From an uncultured Selenomonadaceae bacterium (GTDB lineage: Bacteria; Bacillota; Negativicutes; Selenomonadales; Selenomonadaceae): a DNA stretch of 64,000 bases. The first letter of the stretch is position 1. Every line of letters starts with the position of its first letter. The notes beneath the pieces were generated by a model, which saw nothing but the letters and a program-made list of their open reading frames with translations, was not told where the DNA came from and ran no database searches. The translations under genes and the position numbers were made by a program. Shown here in pieces: positions 17,459 through 27,457 of the stretch. Where the stretch lies: assembly GCA_902778455.1 (NCBI GenBank), contig CACYXR010000008.1:1-64000 (forward strand), written 5' to 3'.

Positions 17459-18562
17459 CCTGGACGCCTGTCGGATGAAGAAAAGCCCCGCGATAAAGCA
17501 GACGACATTCGGCAGCCACAGCGCGAACCATAGCGGAATCGCGCCGTTCTGCCCGATAGCTCCGGTCAGAACCATCAGCACATAATAGATGAAGATGATG
17601 ATAAGACTGACCGCGAAGCCTCGCGACGAACCGGACCGGTTCGGCTGAAGGCCGAGGGGCATGCCGATGATGGCAAAGACAAAGCTCGCGAAGGGGATAG
17701 TGAACCGCTGGTACATTTCCGTTTCCAGCTTGCTCGTGTTGACATATTGGGAGGAAAGGATCTTGATCTGCTCCTTCAGCTCCCGGATGGTCATCGCTTC
17801 CGGCTTTTTCTGCGAATTGACGATTTCCCTCGGGCTTTGCTCGACAGGCAGCGACTGTGTGTCGAAATGCATCGTATGACGCTTCGCCTGCTCGATGCTC
17901 TCGTCCTGCGTGATATCGTAGATGATTCCCTGGTGCATCACCCAGCGATCGCCCTTCCACTCGGCATAGGCCGCGTTTTCGACATGGGTGACCTTGCCTT
18001 TCTCGAAAAGCTGCATCGTGATGCCTTCCATCTGCTGCGTCTCGCCGTTGAAACGGCGCGCATAGATCAGGCGCTCAATCAGCCCGGACTTGATGTCCTT
18101 GATGATGATATGATCCTGGGTCTTCGGCGCCGTGTTGCCCTTGATCTCATAATTGAGCACCCGTTCGTAAGCGGCGTTGGACCAGGGCACGATGTACTCG
18201 TTGAACCAGACGGAAAACAGACTCATGACGAAGCCGAGGATGAGCCCCGGCACGCAAAGCCTTCGAAAGCTGATGCCGCAGGACAGCATCGCGGTAATCT
18301 CGCTGCCGCTGGAAAGCCGGCCAAAAGCCAGGAGCGTCGCCAAAAGCATCGACATCGGGAACGTCCAGAGAATGACGCCCGGCAAGCTCAACATGAATAT
18401 CTTCGCCACCGACGCAAAGGAAGCGCCGTATTCCGTGATGTACTCGGCAATGCGAAACAACGTCCCGGAGCCGACAAATACGGCCGTGAACGCGCATATG
18501 CTGAACAGGAAGGTCATCGCGACCTCCTGAAATATATATCGGTCCAAAATGCGAATATGCAT
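17456..18562 (-). CDS. LptF/LptG family LPS export permease
   Basis: The 368-residue inner-membrane permease works with the LptB ATPase to extract lipopolysaccharide and pass it to LptC and LptA. It has TM segments near the N-terminus (about 15-35, 50-75, 95-120) and three near the C-terminus (about 270-368), around a periplasmic beta-rich domain. The opening RILDRYIFQEVAMTFLFS and the VPWSNAAYERVLNYEI block are family hallmarks. ATG at 18562 is preferred to TTG at 18568 for spacing from AGGAG. Only one such permease is seen, so it may act as a homodimer. Confidence 0.92.
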   Translation of the reverse strand: MHIRILDRYIFQEVAMTFLFSICAFTAVFVGSGTLFRIAEYITEYGASFASVAKIFMLSLPGVILWTFPMSMLLATLLAFGRLSSGSEITAMLSCGISFRRLCVPGLILGFVMSLFSVWFNEYIVPWSNAAYERVLNYEIKGNTAPKTQDHIIIKDIKSGLIERLIYARRFNGETQQMEGITMQLFEKGKVTHVENAAYAEWKGDRWVMHQGIIYDITQDESIEQAKRHTMHFDTQSLPVEQSPREIVNSQKKPEAMTIRELKEQIKILSSQYVNTSKLETEMYQRFTIPFASFVFAIIGMPLGLQPNRSGSSRGFAVSLIIIFIYYVLMVLTGAIGQNGAIPLWFALWLPNVVCFIAGLFFIRQASR

Positions 18563-18575
18563 AGGCAATTTGCTC

Positions 18576-19457
18576 CTACAATGTAAAATTGTCGCCCAGA
18601 TAGAACTTCTTCGCCATCGGGTCGTTCGCCACCGTCTCCCGGTCGCCCTCGATCAGGATTTCCCCGTTGTTCATGATATAAGCGCGCTCGACGATATTCA
18701 ATGTCTCCCGCACATTGTGGTCGGTAATCAGGATACCGATGCCCCGCTGGCAGAGATACGAAATTATCCCCTGGATGTCCGCGACGGCAATCGGGTCGAC
18801 ACCCGCAAAGGGCTCGTCGAGCAGGATGAATTTCGGCTCAATGGCAAGGCACCGGGCAATCTCAACCCGGCGGCGCTCGCCGCCGGAAAGCTCTGTCCCC
18901 CGACGGTCCTTGACATGCTCGACATGGAATTCTTCCAGCAGCGCTTCCATGCGGTCCTTACGCTCCGCCGGGGACAGCGTCGTCGTCTCAAGGATCGCCA
19001 TCAGGTTTTCTTCCACCGTAAGACGGCGGAAAATAGACGCCTCCTGGGCCAGATAACTGATGCCCATAGCCGCCCGCTGATGCATCGGAAGCCCGCTGAC
19101 CTCCCGGCTGCCGATATAGACTTCCCCGGCATTCGGATGCTCAAGGCCGATAATCATATAAAACGTCGTCGTCTTCCCCGCGCCGTTGGGGCCCAGCAGC
19201 CCGACGATCTCGCCCGTCTTCATCCGCAGCGATACGCCGTTCACGACGTTTCTCTTCTTGAACGTCTTGACAAGATTCCTGACCTCGATGGTCATCTCTT
19301 CGACAGAGGCCGGGCGCTGAGAGAAGGCCCGCTCGGGGGAAAACGCAGTCTTCCGCTCGCCGTTTTCTTTTCCCGATACAGCCGCCGTTTCCCGCTCACT
19401 CTTGGAAATTTTCTGCTCCGACGTCGGGAAATTATTGCTCTTCTTGTCCTTTTTCAT
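18576..19457 (-). CDS. lptB: LPS export ABC transporter ATPase LptB
   Basis: The 293-residue ATPase powers LPS extraction with LptF/G. It carries [10 protein letters not shown] (Walker A), [16 protein letters not shown] (signature), [11 protein letters not shown] (Walker B) and [10 protein letters not shown] (H-loop), and ends in an LptB-type DNFTL tail. Canonical LptB begins near Met55 ([12 protein letters not shown], start 19295). The 54 residues before it are Lys/Ser/Glu-rich and unusual, and overlap the 3' end of lptA. Either the extension is real or the start is 19295, which has only a weak GAAGAG upstream. Confidence 0.93.
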   Translation of the reverse strand: MKKDKKSNNFPTSEQKISKSERETAAVSGKENGERKTAFSPERAFSQRPASVEEMTIEVRNLVKTFKKRNVVNGVSLRMKTGEIVGLLGPNGAGKTTTFYMIIGLEHPNAGEVYIGSREVSGLPMHQRAAMGISYLAQEASIFRRLTVEENLMAILETTTLSPAERKDRMEALLEEFHVEHVKDRRGTELSGGERRRVEIARCLAIEPKFILLDEPFAGVDPIAVADIQGIISYLCQRGIGILITDHNVRETLNIVERAYIMNNGEILIEGDRETVANDPMAKKFYLGDNFTL

Positions 19458-20178
19458 TTGCCACCGTTTCCGTCTTGCTTTGCTCTTGCAGGAAAACCGT
19501 CAGGCGTCCGCTCTTCAGCGTGTGGTTGTCCTGAACCGCCCACGCGTTTCCCGTCAATACGATCTTTCCGTTTTCCTTCCCAAAATACTCCGCCACGTCA
19601 GCGCCGCCCTCGAAATTTTTCGGCGGGCTGACTACATGGGCATTCCCCACACCCTTGGCCTGCTCCGTTTTCATCCAACCTTCCATATAATCAGCCGTGA
19701 AAGTGCCGTCCGCCGAGGAGAGCATGCCGCCCTCCGGCAGCCGGACATAGCCTTCGCCATTGTCATACTCGACACGCGGGGCGTCCACCCGTTTATCCTG
19801 TTTCCACCCATGCACGTTTCCGATGGCCACCATTTTCGTCTGAGAGAGGATGTCCACGCGGTCGCAGTCAAGGTGCATCTCTTCTTTGTCCGCGACAACG
19901 CCGCCCGTCATTTCCCCCTGGTGCGTCTTCGTATTGTAAGTGACGAAAGCCCCTGTCGCCACCCCTCCGTCATAGTGGATCACGACATTGCCTTCCGCCG
20001 TCATTTGCCCCGTTTTCATATTGTACTCGACCTTGTCCGCATTCAGTTCCGACAGCTTTCCCTGATTTCCCGCCTCCGGCTTTTCGCCCTCCGGAGCCGC
20101 CAGCGCCACCGTTGAAGTGAACAGGCATGCCGCCGCGATAAGCGACGCCCATCGTGGGATTTTCTTCAAACTTCTCAT
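19432..20178 (-). CDS. lptA: LPS transport periplasmic protein LptA
   Basis: The 248-residue product has a signal peptide ([20 protein letters not shown]..., cleavage near ALA). A beta-jellyroll OstA/LptA domain with repeated [23 protein letters not shown]- and [20 protein letters not shown]-type strands follows. It bridges inner and outer membranes in LPS transport. The ATG at 20178 overlaps the lptC stop by 4 bp. It is longer than E. coli LptA (185 aa), with more jellyroll turns. Confidence 0.92.
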   Translation of the reverse strand: MRSLKKIPRWASLIAAACLFTSTVALAAPEGEKPEAGNQGKLSELNADKVEYNMKTGQMTAEGNVVIHYDGGVATGAFVTYNTKTHQGEMTGGVVADKEEMHLDCDRVDILSQTKMVAIGNVHGWKQDKRVDAPRVEYDNGEGYVRLPEGGMLSSADGTFTADYMEGWMKTEQAKGVGNAHVVSPPKNFEGGADVAEYFGKENGKIVLTGNAWAVQDNHTLKSGRLTVFLQEQSKTETVANEKGQEEQ

Positions 20179-20741
20179 TTCGCCTTTGCTCCTTCTTTTT
20201 CCTTTTCCCTGACGAGATGCGCATGTCCCGAAGCCTGGAATTCCTGGAACTCGTTCCAGGCTTCGATACGATCCGCTTCCAAGATTATCCCCGGCTGCGA
20301 AACCCGTGCTTCCCCGATCGCAACCAAGCGGCTCTTGCCCGAAACCCATTCCAGTTCCTTGCTTGTCAGCTTCGCTTCGTCCGACGTCGTCGCCGTGACG
20401 CCGCCTTTGAGCTTCACGTTCTTCGTCTTGCTGTTGTAGCTGCCTTCCGGTGCAGTCAGCGTCATCACCTTACCGTCCGGGAAATAATATTTCCCTTTCA
20501 CGTCTTTGAAGGTTGAAGATTGGGTCTTGATGTCCATGGTCGAAGAAGACATTGTAAGCTCCCAAAGCAGCTTTCCTCCGATCTCCTCCCGGATGGTATT
20601 TTCCCCGTATTCCATTTCCCGCGTCTTCGCCGGATCTGTTGTCACAGGCGGCGCGTCCGGAATGGAAAACACCGTCCATGCGGCAAAAGCCATAAATACG
20701 GCGATAATCGCCACGAGCCCTATGAGCTTTTTACGCTCCAT
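20175..20741 (-). CDS. lptC: LPS export protein LptC
   Basis: The 188-residue bitopic protein has one N-terminal TM (about 5-26) and a periplasmic LptC jellyroll (ELTMSSSTMDIKTQSSTFKD; FPDGKVMTLTAPEGSYN; VKLKGGVTATTSD). It receives LPS from the LptB-LptF/G complex and passes it to LptA. GGAGG lies upstream of the ATG. It overlaps the acyltransferase gene by 11 bp and lptA by 4 bp. Confidence 0.92.
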   Translation of the reverse strand: MERKKLIGLVAIIAVFMAFAAWTVFSIPDAPPVTTDPAKTREMEYGENTIREEIGGKLLWELTMSSSTMDIKTQSSTFKDVKGKYYFPDGKVMTLTAPEGSYNSKTKNVKLKGGVTATTSDEAKLTSKELEWVSGKSRLVAIGEARVSQPGIILEADRIEAWNEFQEFQASGHAHLVREKEKEGAKAK

Positions 20742-21651
20742 TCCTTTTTTCCTCCAGGGACTTGACTGTATGATGCTTGATATGCTGCTGTTCCGGCGGC
20801 GTGTTCCAGCGGTGCTGGAACCAGAGCCACTGGGTCGGATTCTCCCGGATCACGCGCTCCAAGATTCGCGTGGTCTTCACCGTAAGCTCATACAAATCTT
20901 TGTCCGTATCGCCATGATTCTCATAATGCATCGGCTCGCCGAGCCAGACCTTGTGCTTGCCGTCGGGCTGCCGGAGGATAAAGGCCGGCACCACCGGCGC
21001 CCCGAACTTTCTCGCGAACACCGCCGGCCCCAGCGGCGTCGAGGCCGTCTTTCCCAGGAAGTCGATGAAAGCGCCGCCCGGCCCCGCGTCCTGATCGGCG
21101 AGGAATCCCAAAAGCTTTCCGGCCTTCAGCGCCCGCGCCGCCGCGAAAAGCTCGCTGGTACCGCGGGAAAAAACCTCCATGCCGATGGTCGCCCGAAGGT
21201 CGTCGATGACGCGGGTATACTGCTCGTTCGGCTGTTTCTTCGCGATGGCCGTCGCCGGGATGCCCGTCAGCAGGAACGCCGCCGAGAGCCATTCCCATGT
21301 GCCGATATGCGCCGTAAAGATTACGACGCCCTTCCCCTCCGCCACCGCGGACTCGATGTATTCCCGATTCTCAAACGAGATATATTGATGGATATTGTCC
21401 CGGTTGAGATTCGGCATATATAAGATTTCCAGTATATTGCGCCCGAGGTTGATGAACGAGCGCCGCACCGTTTCCCGCGCCTCGGCCTCCGATATGCCCA
21501 GCCCGTCCATCATTTGACGTACGGCGCGTTCCCGCTGCTTTTTGATGAGCCTGTAATACAGGATACCCATTCCCTTGCCCAATGTCAATAGAAAGGAATG
21601 TGGGAACAGGCAAACGATGCGGGAAAGAAGCATCAATGTATGGTAAATCAT
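20731..21651 (-). CDS. Lipid A biosynthesis acyltransferase (LpxL/HtrB family)
   Basis: The 306-residue inner-membrane-associated enzyme adds a secondary acyl chain to Kdo-lipid A. An N-terminal hydrophobic segment is followed by the catalytic HX4E motif (HIGTWE, near residue 115). LADQDAGPGGAFIDFLGK and the C-terminal TQWLWFQHRWNTPP are family signatures. AAGGGGA supports the ATG at 21651. Whether it is LpxL- or LpxM-like in chain preference cannot be told. Confidence 0.93.
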   Translation of the reverse strand: MIYHTLMLLSRIVCLFPHSFLLTLGKGMGILYYRLIKKQRERAVRQMMDGLGISEAEARETVRRSFINLGRNILEILYMPNLNRDNIHQYISFENREYIESAVAEGKGVVIFTAHIGTWEWLSAAFLLTGIPATAIAKKQPNEQYTRVIDDLRATIGMEVFSRGTSELFAAARALKAGKLLGFLADQDAGPGGAFIDFLGKTASTPLGPAVFARKFGAPVVPAFILRQPDGKHKVWLGEPMHYENHGDTDKDLYELTVKTTRILERVIRENPTQWLWFQHRWNTPPEQQHIKHHTVKSLEEKRNGA

Positions 21652-21681
21652 GCAAGCATTCCCCTTGTTGAACCCAATGAA

Positions 21682-22218
21682 TTAAGAAGAAAGATAAAGG
21701 GCCGCCGCTTCCTCGAAGCGGCCCTGCGCACGAAGGATACGCTCTACGGTCTCGCGTATCGCGCCGCGCCCGCCGCTGTGTTCTGCCACAATATGCGCCG
21801 CGTCCCGTACTTCCGGAACGGCGTCCGCCACAGCTACAGACACCCCAACCCGTTTCATCACCGGCAAATCGATGATGTCGTCGCCGATATAGGCAATTTC
21901 TTCATCAGAGATTTTCAATTCGGCCTTCAGTTCCTTATAAGCCGCGCGCTTGTCTGTGCAGCCCTGCCGCACGACGGAAATATGAAGCTCCTTCGCACGG
22001 TTCTCGACGATCTTCGACGAGCGTCCGGTCAGGATTGCCGTCATAGCGCCTGCCCGGTGCCAAAGCGAAATTCCGAGACCGTCCTTGATGTCGAAGCGCT
22101 TCATCGCCTCGCCTTCCGGCCCCATATAAATGCCGCCGTCGGTCAGCACGCCGTCCACATCCAATACCAGCAGGCGGATTCGCTTCATGCGTGCTTCAAG
22201 CGCCGAATCCTTTTCCAT
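21682..22218 (-). CDS. kdsC: 3-deoxy-D-manno-octulosonate 8-phosphate phosphatase
   Basis: This 178-residue HAD phosphatase without a cap domain releases Kdo from Kdo-8-phosphate. Motif I is LDVDGVLTDGGIYM, motif II ILTGRSS, and motif III with the acidic pair is IAYIGDDIIDLPVM. AGGGAGTGG precedes the ATG, and the start lies 1 bp after the kdsD stop. It belongs to the uninterrupted kdsB-kdsA-kdsD-kdsC series. Confidence 0.95.
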   Translation of the reverse strand: MEKDSALEARMKRIRLLVLDVDGVLTDGGIYMGPEGEAMKRFDIKDGLGISLWHRAGAMTAILTGRSSKIVENRAKELHISVVRQGCTDKRAAYKELKAELKISDEEIAYIGDDIIDLPVMKRVGVSVAVADAVPEVRDAAHIVAEHSGGRGAIRETVERILRAQGRFEEAAALYLSS

Positions 22219-22219
22219 C

Positions 22220-23188
<969 letters not shown>

Positions 23189-23198
23189 GGGACAAACC

Positions 23199-24026
23199 TC
23201 AATGCAAATGCTTTCTTACAATATTATAGATGGAAAGCGCGTCTTTCAACAAATCTTCCAGCTTGTCCAGGTAGACCATATTCGGCCCGTCGGAAAGCGC
23301 CTCCTCCGGATTGTCATGGACCTCCATGAACAGCGCGTCAACCCCGGCGCCTACCGCGGCCCTTGTCAGATATTCGACATACTCCCGGTTCCCCGAGGAC
23401 GCCGTACCGAGACCGCCGGGAATCTGCACGCTGTGGGTCGCGTCGAAGACCACCGGATAGCCGAAGGAGCGCATGATCGGGAACGAACGCATATCGACGA
23501 CGAGATTGTTGTAGCCGAAGGACGCGCCGCGCTCAGTCAGCATGATATTCGGATTGCCGCCTTCAAGGATCTTGTCCACCACGTTCCGCATATCCTTCGG
23601 CGAGAGGAACTGCCCCTTCTTGACGTTGACCGGCTTTCCGGTCAGCGCCGCCTGATAGACCAGGTCGGTCTGGCGGCAGAGGAACGCCGGGATCTGCAGG
23701 ATATCGACGACCTCGGCGGCGGGTTTCGCCTGCGCCTCGGTATGGATGTCGGTAATTACCGGAACGTCCAGCTCCTTTTTGATCTGCGCAAGCATAGCCA
23801 GCCCCTTTTCAAGACCGGGGCCGCGGAAGCTGTTGAAAGCCGAACGGTTCGCCTTGTCAAAGGACGCCTTGAAAACGTAGGGAATGCCCAGCCTCTGGGT
23901 AATGGCCTTTATTTCCCTGCCGATATAGAGCGACCGCTCCATCCCCTCCAGTACGCAAGGCCCCGCGATCAGCGCCAGCGGATTCCCCGCGCCAATCTCA
24001 AAATCCCTGATCTTGACCGTGTTCAT
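23199..24026 (-). CDS. kdsA: Kdo-8-phosphate synthase KdsA
   Basis: This 275-residue cytosolic enzyme condenses phosphoenolpyruvate with arabinose 5-phosphate. Signatures are [65 protein letters not shown] and [12 protein letters not shown]. The length is canonical. Its start overlaps the kdsB stop by 4 bp. Confidence 0.97.
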   Translation of the reverse strand: MNTVKIRDFEIGAGNPLALIAGPCVLEGMERSLYIGREIKAITQRLGIPYVFKASFDKANRSAFNSFRGPGLEKGLAMLAQIKKELDVPVITDIHTEAQAKPAAEVVDILQIPAFLCRQTDLVYQAALTGKPVNVKKGQFLSPKDMRNVVDKILEGGNPNIMLTERGASFGYNNLVVDMRSFPIMRSFGYPVVFDATHSVQIPGGLGTASSGNREYVEYLTRAAVGAGVDALFMEVHDNPEEALSDGPNMVYLDKLEDLLKDALSIYNIVRKHLH

Positions 24027-24775
24027 GATTTCGCCGCCTCCTCTTTTTCTTTCATTTTATATATCTCATTGACCTTCGCCAAATCCTCCGGCGTGTCCAC
24101 GCCGACAAACCGGGCGTTTGTCACGATGCACCTGATTTTATAGCCGTTTTCCAGCGCCCGGAGCTGCTCCAGCGACTCCGCCCGCTCCAGCGGAGTAGGC
24201 TTCATTTTCGCATAAGCCAGCAGGAAATCCCGACGGTACGCGTAAATGCCGATATGCTTGTATACGGGCGTTCCCGCGTCGTTTCGCGGATACGGGATCA
24301 GCGACCGGGAAAAATACAGCGCGCAGCCGTTCTTGTCCATGACCACCTTGACGTTGTTCGGGTTCCTTTGCTCCGCTTCCTCCGTTATCGGCGTCGCCAC
24401 CGTCGCCATCTGCAGTCCGTCGTCATGCTCGAAAGCGTGCCCCAGCTCGTCGATCAGCGACGGCTCGATCAGCGGCTCGTCCCCCTGCACGTTGATAATC
24501 AAATCGACGTCGGGATTCGCCGCCGCAACTTCCGCAAGACGGTCGGTTCCTGTCGGGTGGTCCTTCGCCGTCATCATCGCGCGTCCGCCGTGTAATTCCA
24601 CCGCCTTTAAAATCCGCTCGTCATCCGTCGCGACGAGGACGCCGGACAATGTCTTCGCCTGCGAGGCCCGGTCGTAAACCCGGCAGATCATCGGTTTTCC
24701 CGCAATGTCTTTCAGCGGTTTTCCCGGGAGCCGCGTAGAAGCGTACCGAGCAGGTATCACACAAAGGATTTTCAT
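24023..24775 (-). CDS. kdsB: CMP-Kdo synthetase KdsB
   Basis: This 250-residue cytidylyltransferase activates Kdo as CMP-Kdo for transfer to lipid A. It has the N-terminal [15 protein letters not shown] nucleotide-binding signature, TDRLAEV and [11 protein letters not shown]. The length is canonical. It overlaps the upstream waaA-lpxK gene and the downstream kdsA by 4 bp each. Confidence 0.97.
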   Translation of the reverse strand: MKILCVIPARYASTRLPGKPLKDIAGKPMICRVYDRASQAKTLSGVLVATDDERILKAVELHGGRAMMTAKDHPTGTDRLAEVAAANPDVDLIINVQGDEPLIEPSLIDELGHAFEHDDGLQMATVATPITEEAEQRNPNNVKVVMDKNGCALYFSRSLIPYPRNDAGTPVYKHIGIYAYRRDFLLAYAKMKPTPLERAESLEQLRALENGYKIRCIVTNARFVGVDTPEDLAKVNEIYKMKEKEEAAKS

Positions 24776-27282
24776 GCCGACAGCCTCTCATTTCTTTTCA
24801 TTTTCTCTTTCAGGCTTTCTTTCATAAGATGGATGAATTCTTCCTCTCCGTCGCGGAACGTGACCTCGACGCTGACAACATAAATCGGGATCTTGAAATC
24901 GGCCCGCTCGCGCAAGAGTTCCGCGGGCACCTTGACCGCGTCCTTCTCGGTGATCACGATGGCCTCCGCGTCGAGCAGCTGCGCCTGCGCCGCCACGTCC
25001 AGCATTTCCTGCACCGTGTAATCGTGATGGTCGGGGAACCGCAGGCTCTCGATGACCACCGCGCCGATATCGGAAAGGGTCTGCTCAAAAGAGGCCGGGT
25101 TGCCGATAGCCGAGACCGCCATGACGCGCTTGCCGCGCATCTCGGCGACGTCGACGCCGGGGCTGGCGATGTTGTTCGCCCATTCCTCGAACCGGATGAA
25201 GCCCTTCGGCTGATGGACGCTCTCGACGACGAGCGCATGCCCGTTTTCCTCCCGGATAATGCGATGAATATAATCGCGCGAGGCCTCCGTCGCCTGATCG
25301 ACCTTCGTCAGCAGGCAGACGTCGGCGCGGTCGATATGGGAAATCGGCTCGCGGAGCGTGCCGCGCGGCAGGATATAGCTGTTGCCGAACACGTTCACGG
25401 CGTCGATCAGCAGGATTTCCATATCGCGCTCCAGCATCCAATGCTGGTAGCCGTCATCGAGGATCGCGACCTCGGCGCCGAAATGCTCGATAGCGTAGCT
25501 GCCCGTCTGATAGCGCTCCGGGCCGATCAGGACCGGCACGCCGGGCAGATGCTTCGCGAGCATGAAGGCCTCGTCGCCGGCCTCCGTCGCGTTCATGTGC
25601 AGCGTCTGGCCGTCGGACACCACGCCCACGTCGCCTTTCCATTTTGCGCGGTAACCGCGGTTCAGGATGACGACGCGATAGCCGAGCCCTTGGATTTCCT
25701 TTGCGAGGCGCTGGGCCGTCGGCGTCTTGCCCGTGCCGCCCACGGTGATATTGCCGAGGCTGATGACATAGCAGTCCAGCTTCTTGCGGCGGAATATGCC
25801 CAGCTTGTAACCTGCCAGACGCAGATTGACGAGACCGCCGTAAATCAGCGAGAATACGTAGAGCACCGCCAGGAACAGCTGCACGACCACACCATGGGCA
25901 TCCTGGCTGTGAATAATCTGATAGAAGAAGGTCTGGAAGTTCTCGACCTTGTCCGTGGACTTGATCTGACCGCTGGCAAGACGATACTGCTCGACACTGT
26001 TCAGGAGTTCATGGAGCAGCACCGCGCTTCGGCGGGCCGCGCCCTTGTTCTCGTTGATGATGGCCAGGGTCTCGCGCTCCATGCGCGCCCGTTCTTCCGG
26101 GTCCTCAAAAAGGCGAAGCACCGCATCCGTCAGTTCCGATTCGTTTTGTACCGTGACGACGGCGTTCCTCTTCGTGAACAGCGAATGGATTTCCTTGAAA
26201 TTGACCATGTTGTAGCCGACGATGATGGCCTTGCCGTGGGCCGCCGGCTCCAGGATATTGTGTCCGCCATGGGCGATCAGGCTGCCGCCGACATAGATGA
26301 CGTCGCCGATGCTGTACACCTTGCCCAGTTCGCCGATGGTATCCAGCACCACGATATCATGATCTTCCGACGGATGTTCGAGAAGCTCCGTGCGCCGCGC
26401 GACGGAAAAACCTGCCCGGCGGCAGATCATCAGCACCTCCCGGGTTCGCAGCAATTCGCGGGGCGCGATGATCAGTTTCGCATTCGGCGACTTCCCCCGG
26501 AAAGCGCGGAAAGCCTTCAATACATAATCTTCTTCGCCGCGGTGGGTACTGCCCGCCAACAGAATGCCGCCGTTGTGCGTGAGCCCCATTTCCGCAAGGA
26601 GCTCCGCTTTTTCATCGGCGCCGACGTCCGTGTAGGTCTGGTCATATTTCGTATTGCCCGTGACGATGACGAGATTCGGATCCGCGCCGAGACGGATAAT
26701 GTATTCGGCGTCGATGGGCGACTGCATCGCGAATTTCTGGATGGTGCCGATCATCTCGTCCTTCAGGCTGTACAGATAACGATACCGCTTGACGCTCTTG
26801 TCGCTGATGCGGCCGTTGATCATCATGACCGGGATGCGCATCCGGCGGCATTCCCGCAGGAAGTTCGGCCACAGCTCCGTCTCCACCGGCATGAACACGC
26901 GCGGCGTGATCCGGCGCACGACTCTTGCCGCGAGGAACGGCAAATCCAGCGGGAAATAGATGATACTGTCCGCGTCCTTGATGATGCGGTTCGCCATTTC
27001 GTAGCCGCTGGTCGTTACCACCGAGACGAGGATCGGGCTTTTCGGGAATTCATTGCGGAACTCCTTGATCAGCGGGCTGGCCGCCACGATCTCGCCGACC
27101 GACGCCGCGTGTACCCAGATACAGTTTTTCTTCGCGACTTTTTCCAGCGCGTCCTCGGGAATGAATCCGAGACTCTGGCGAATGCGCTCGATAAAACCGC
27201 GTTCGCGGATAGCTCGAACCAGGAATACAGGGATGATGAGCAATACCACGATAATGGCCGCGATGTTGTATAAAAACTGCAT
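24772..27282 (-). CDS. Fused Kdo transferase (WaaA) and tetraacyldisaccharide 4'-kinase (LpxK)
   Basis: One uninterrupted 836-residue reading frame holds two lipid A enzymes. Residues about 1-430 are the Kdo transferase: N-terminal TM, VHAASVGEIVAASPLIKEF, GSTHRGEEDYVLKAF and GGSLIAHGGHNILEPAAHGK. After a linker and a second hydrophobic segment (about 460-480), residues about 490-836 are LpxK: ISLGNITVGGTGKTPTAQRL with a Walker A, ILNRGYRAKW and ILDDGYQHWMLERDMEILLID. Both catalytic parts look intact. It overlaps kdsB by 4 bp and lies 175 bp after msbA, with a repeat between. Confidence 0.95.
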   Translation of the reverse strand: MQFLYNIAAIIVVLLIIPVFLVRAIRERGFIERIRQSLGFIPEDALEKVAKKNCIWVHAASVGEIVAASPLIKEFRNEFPKSPILVSVVTTSGYEMANRIIKDADSIIYFPLDLPFLAARVVRRITPRVFMPVETELWPNFLRECRRMRIPVMMINGRISDKSVKRYRYLYSLKDEMIGTIQKFAMQSPIDAEYIIRLGADPNLVIVTGNTKYDQTYTDVGADEKAELLAEMGLTHNGGILLAGSTHRGEEDYVLKAFRAFRGKSPNAKLIIAPRELLRTREVLMICRRAGFSVARRTELLEHPSEDHDIVVLDTIGELGKVYSIGDVIYVGGSLIAHGGHNILEPAAHGKAIIVGYNMVNFKEIHSLFTKRNAVVTVQNESELTDAVLRLFEDPEERARMERETLAIINENKGAARRSAVLLHELLNSVEQYRLASGQIKSTDKVENFQTFFYQIIHSQDAHGVVVQLFLAVLYVFSLIYGGLVNLRLAGYKLGIFRRKKLDCYVISLGNITVGGTGKTPTAQRLAKEIQGLGYRVVILNRGYRAKWKGDVGVVSDGQTLHMNATEAGDEAFMLAKHLPGVPVLIGPERYQTGSYAIEHFGAEVAILDDGYQHWMLERDMEILLIDAVNVFGNSYILPRGTLREPISHIDRADVCLLTKVDQATEASRDYIHRIIREENGHALVVESVHQPKGFIRFEEWANNIASPGVDVAEMRGKRVMAVSAIGNPASFEQTLSDIGAVVIESLRFPDHHDYTVQEMLDVAAQAQLLDAEAIVITEKDAVKVPAELLRERADFKIPIYVVSVEVTFRDGEEEFIHLMKESLKEKMKRNERLSA

Positions 27283-27307
27283 TACGCTTCCCCTTTGTTA
27301 TAGACTT

Positions 27308-27457
27308 GCCCTTCCCTTTGGGGCGAAACAGGCCATCGGACTGTTTCGGGACCGCTTGCGGCGGGTAAGGTCTTTCAGCGCTGCGCTTGCATTAATCGAT
27401 ACGTTTCAAAACCTCATCCGCCAGCCTTCGGCTGCCACCTTCCCCATAGGGGAAGGC
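27308..27457. repeat. GC-rich palindromic repeat, second long form
   Basis: This roughly 150-bp element related to 2688-2842 begins GCCCTTCCCTTTGGGGCG and ends CACCTTCCCCATAGGGGAAGGC. Internal inverted segments include AGCCTTCGGCT. Its right edge touches the msbA stop codon. It fills the only sizeable gap in the kds-lpx series. Confidence 0.75.

Noticed and set aside
24772-27282. Two separate genes joined by a sequencing error
   Set aside because: Both domains lie in one clean frame with a linker and no internal ribosome site or start-like junction. A true fusion is simpler, although resequencing could still overturn this.
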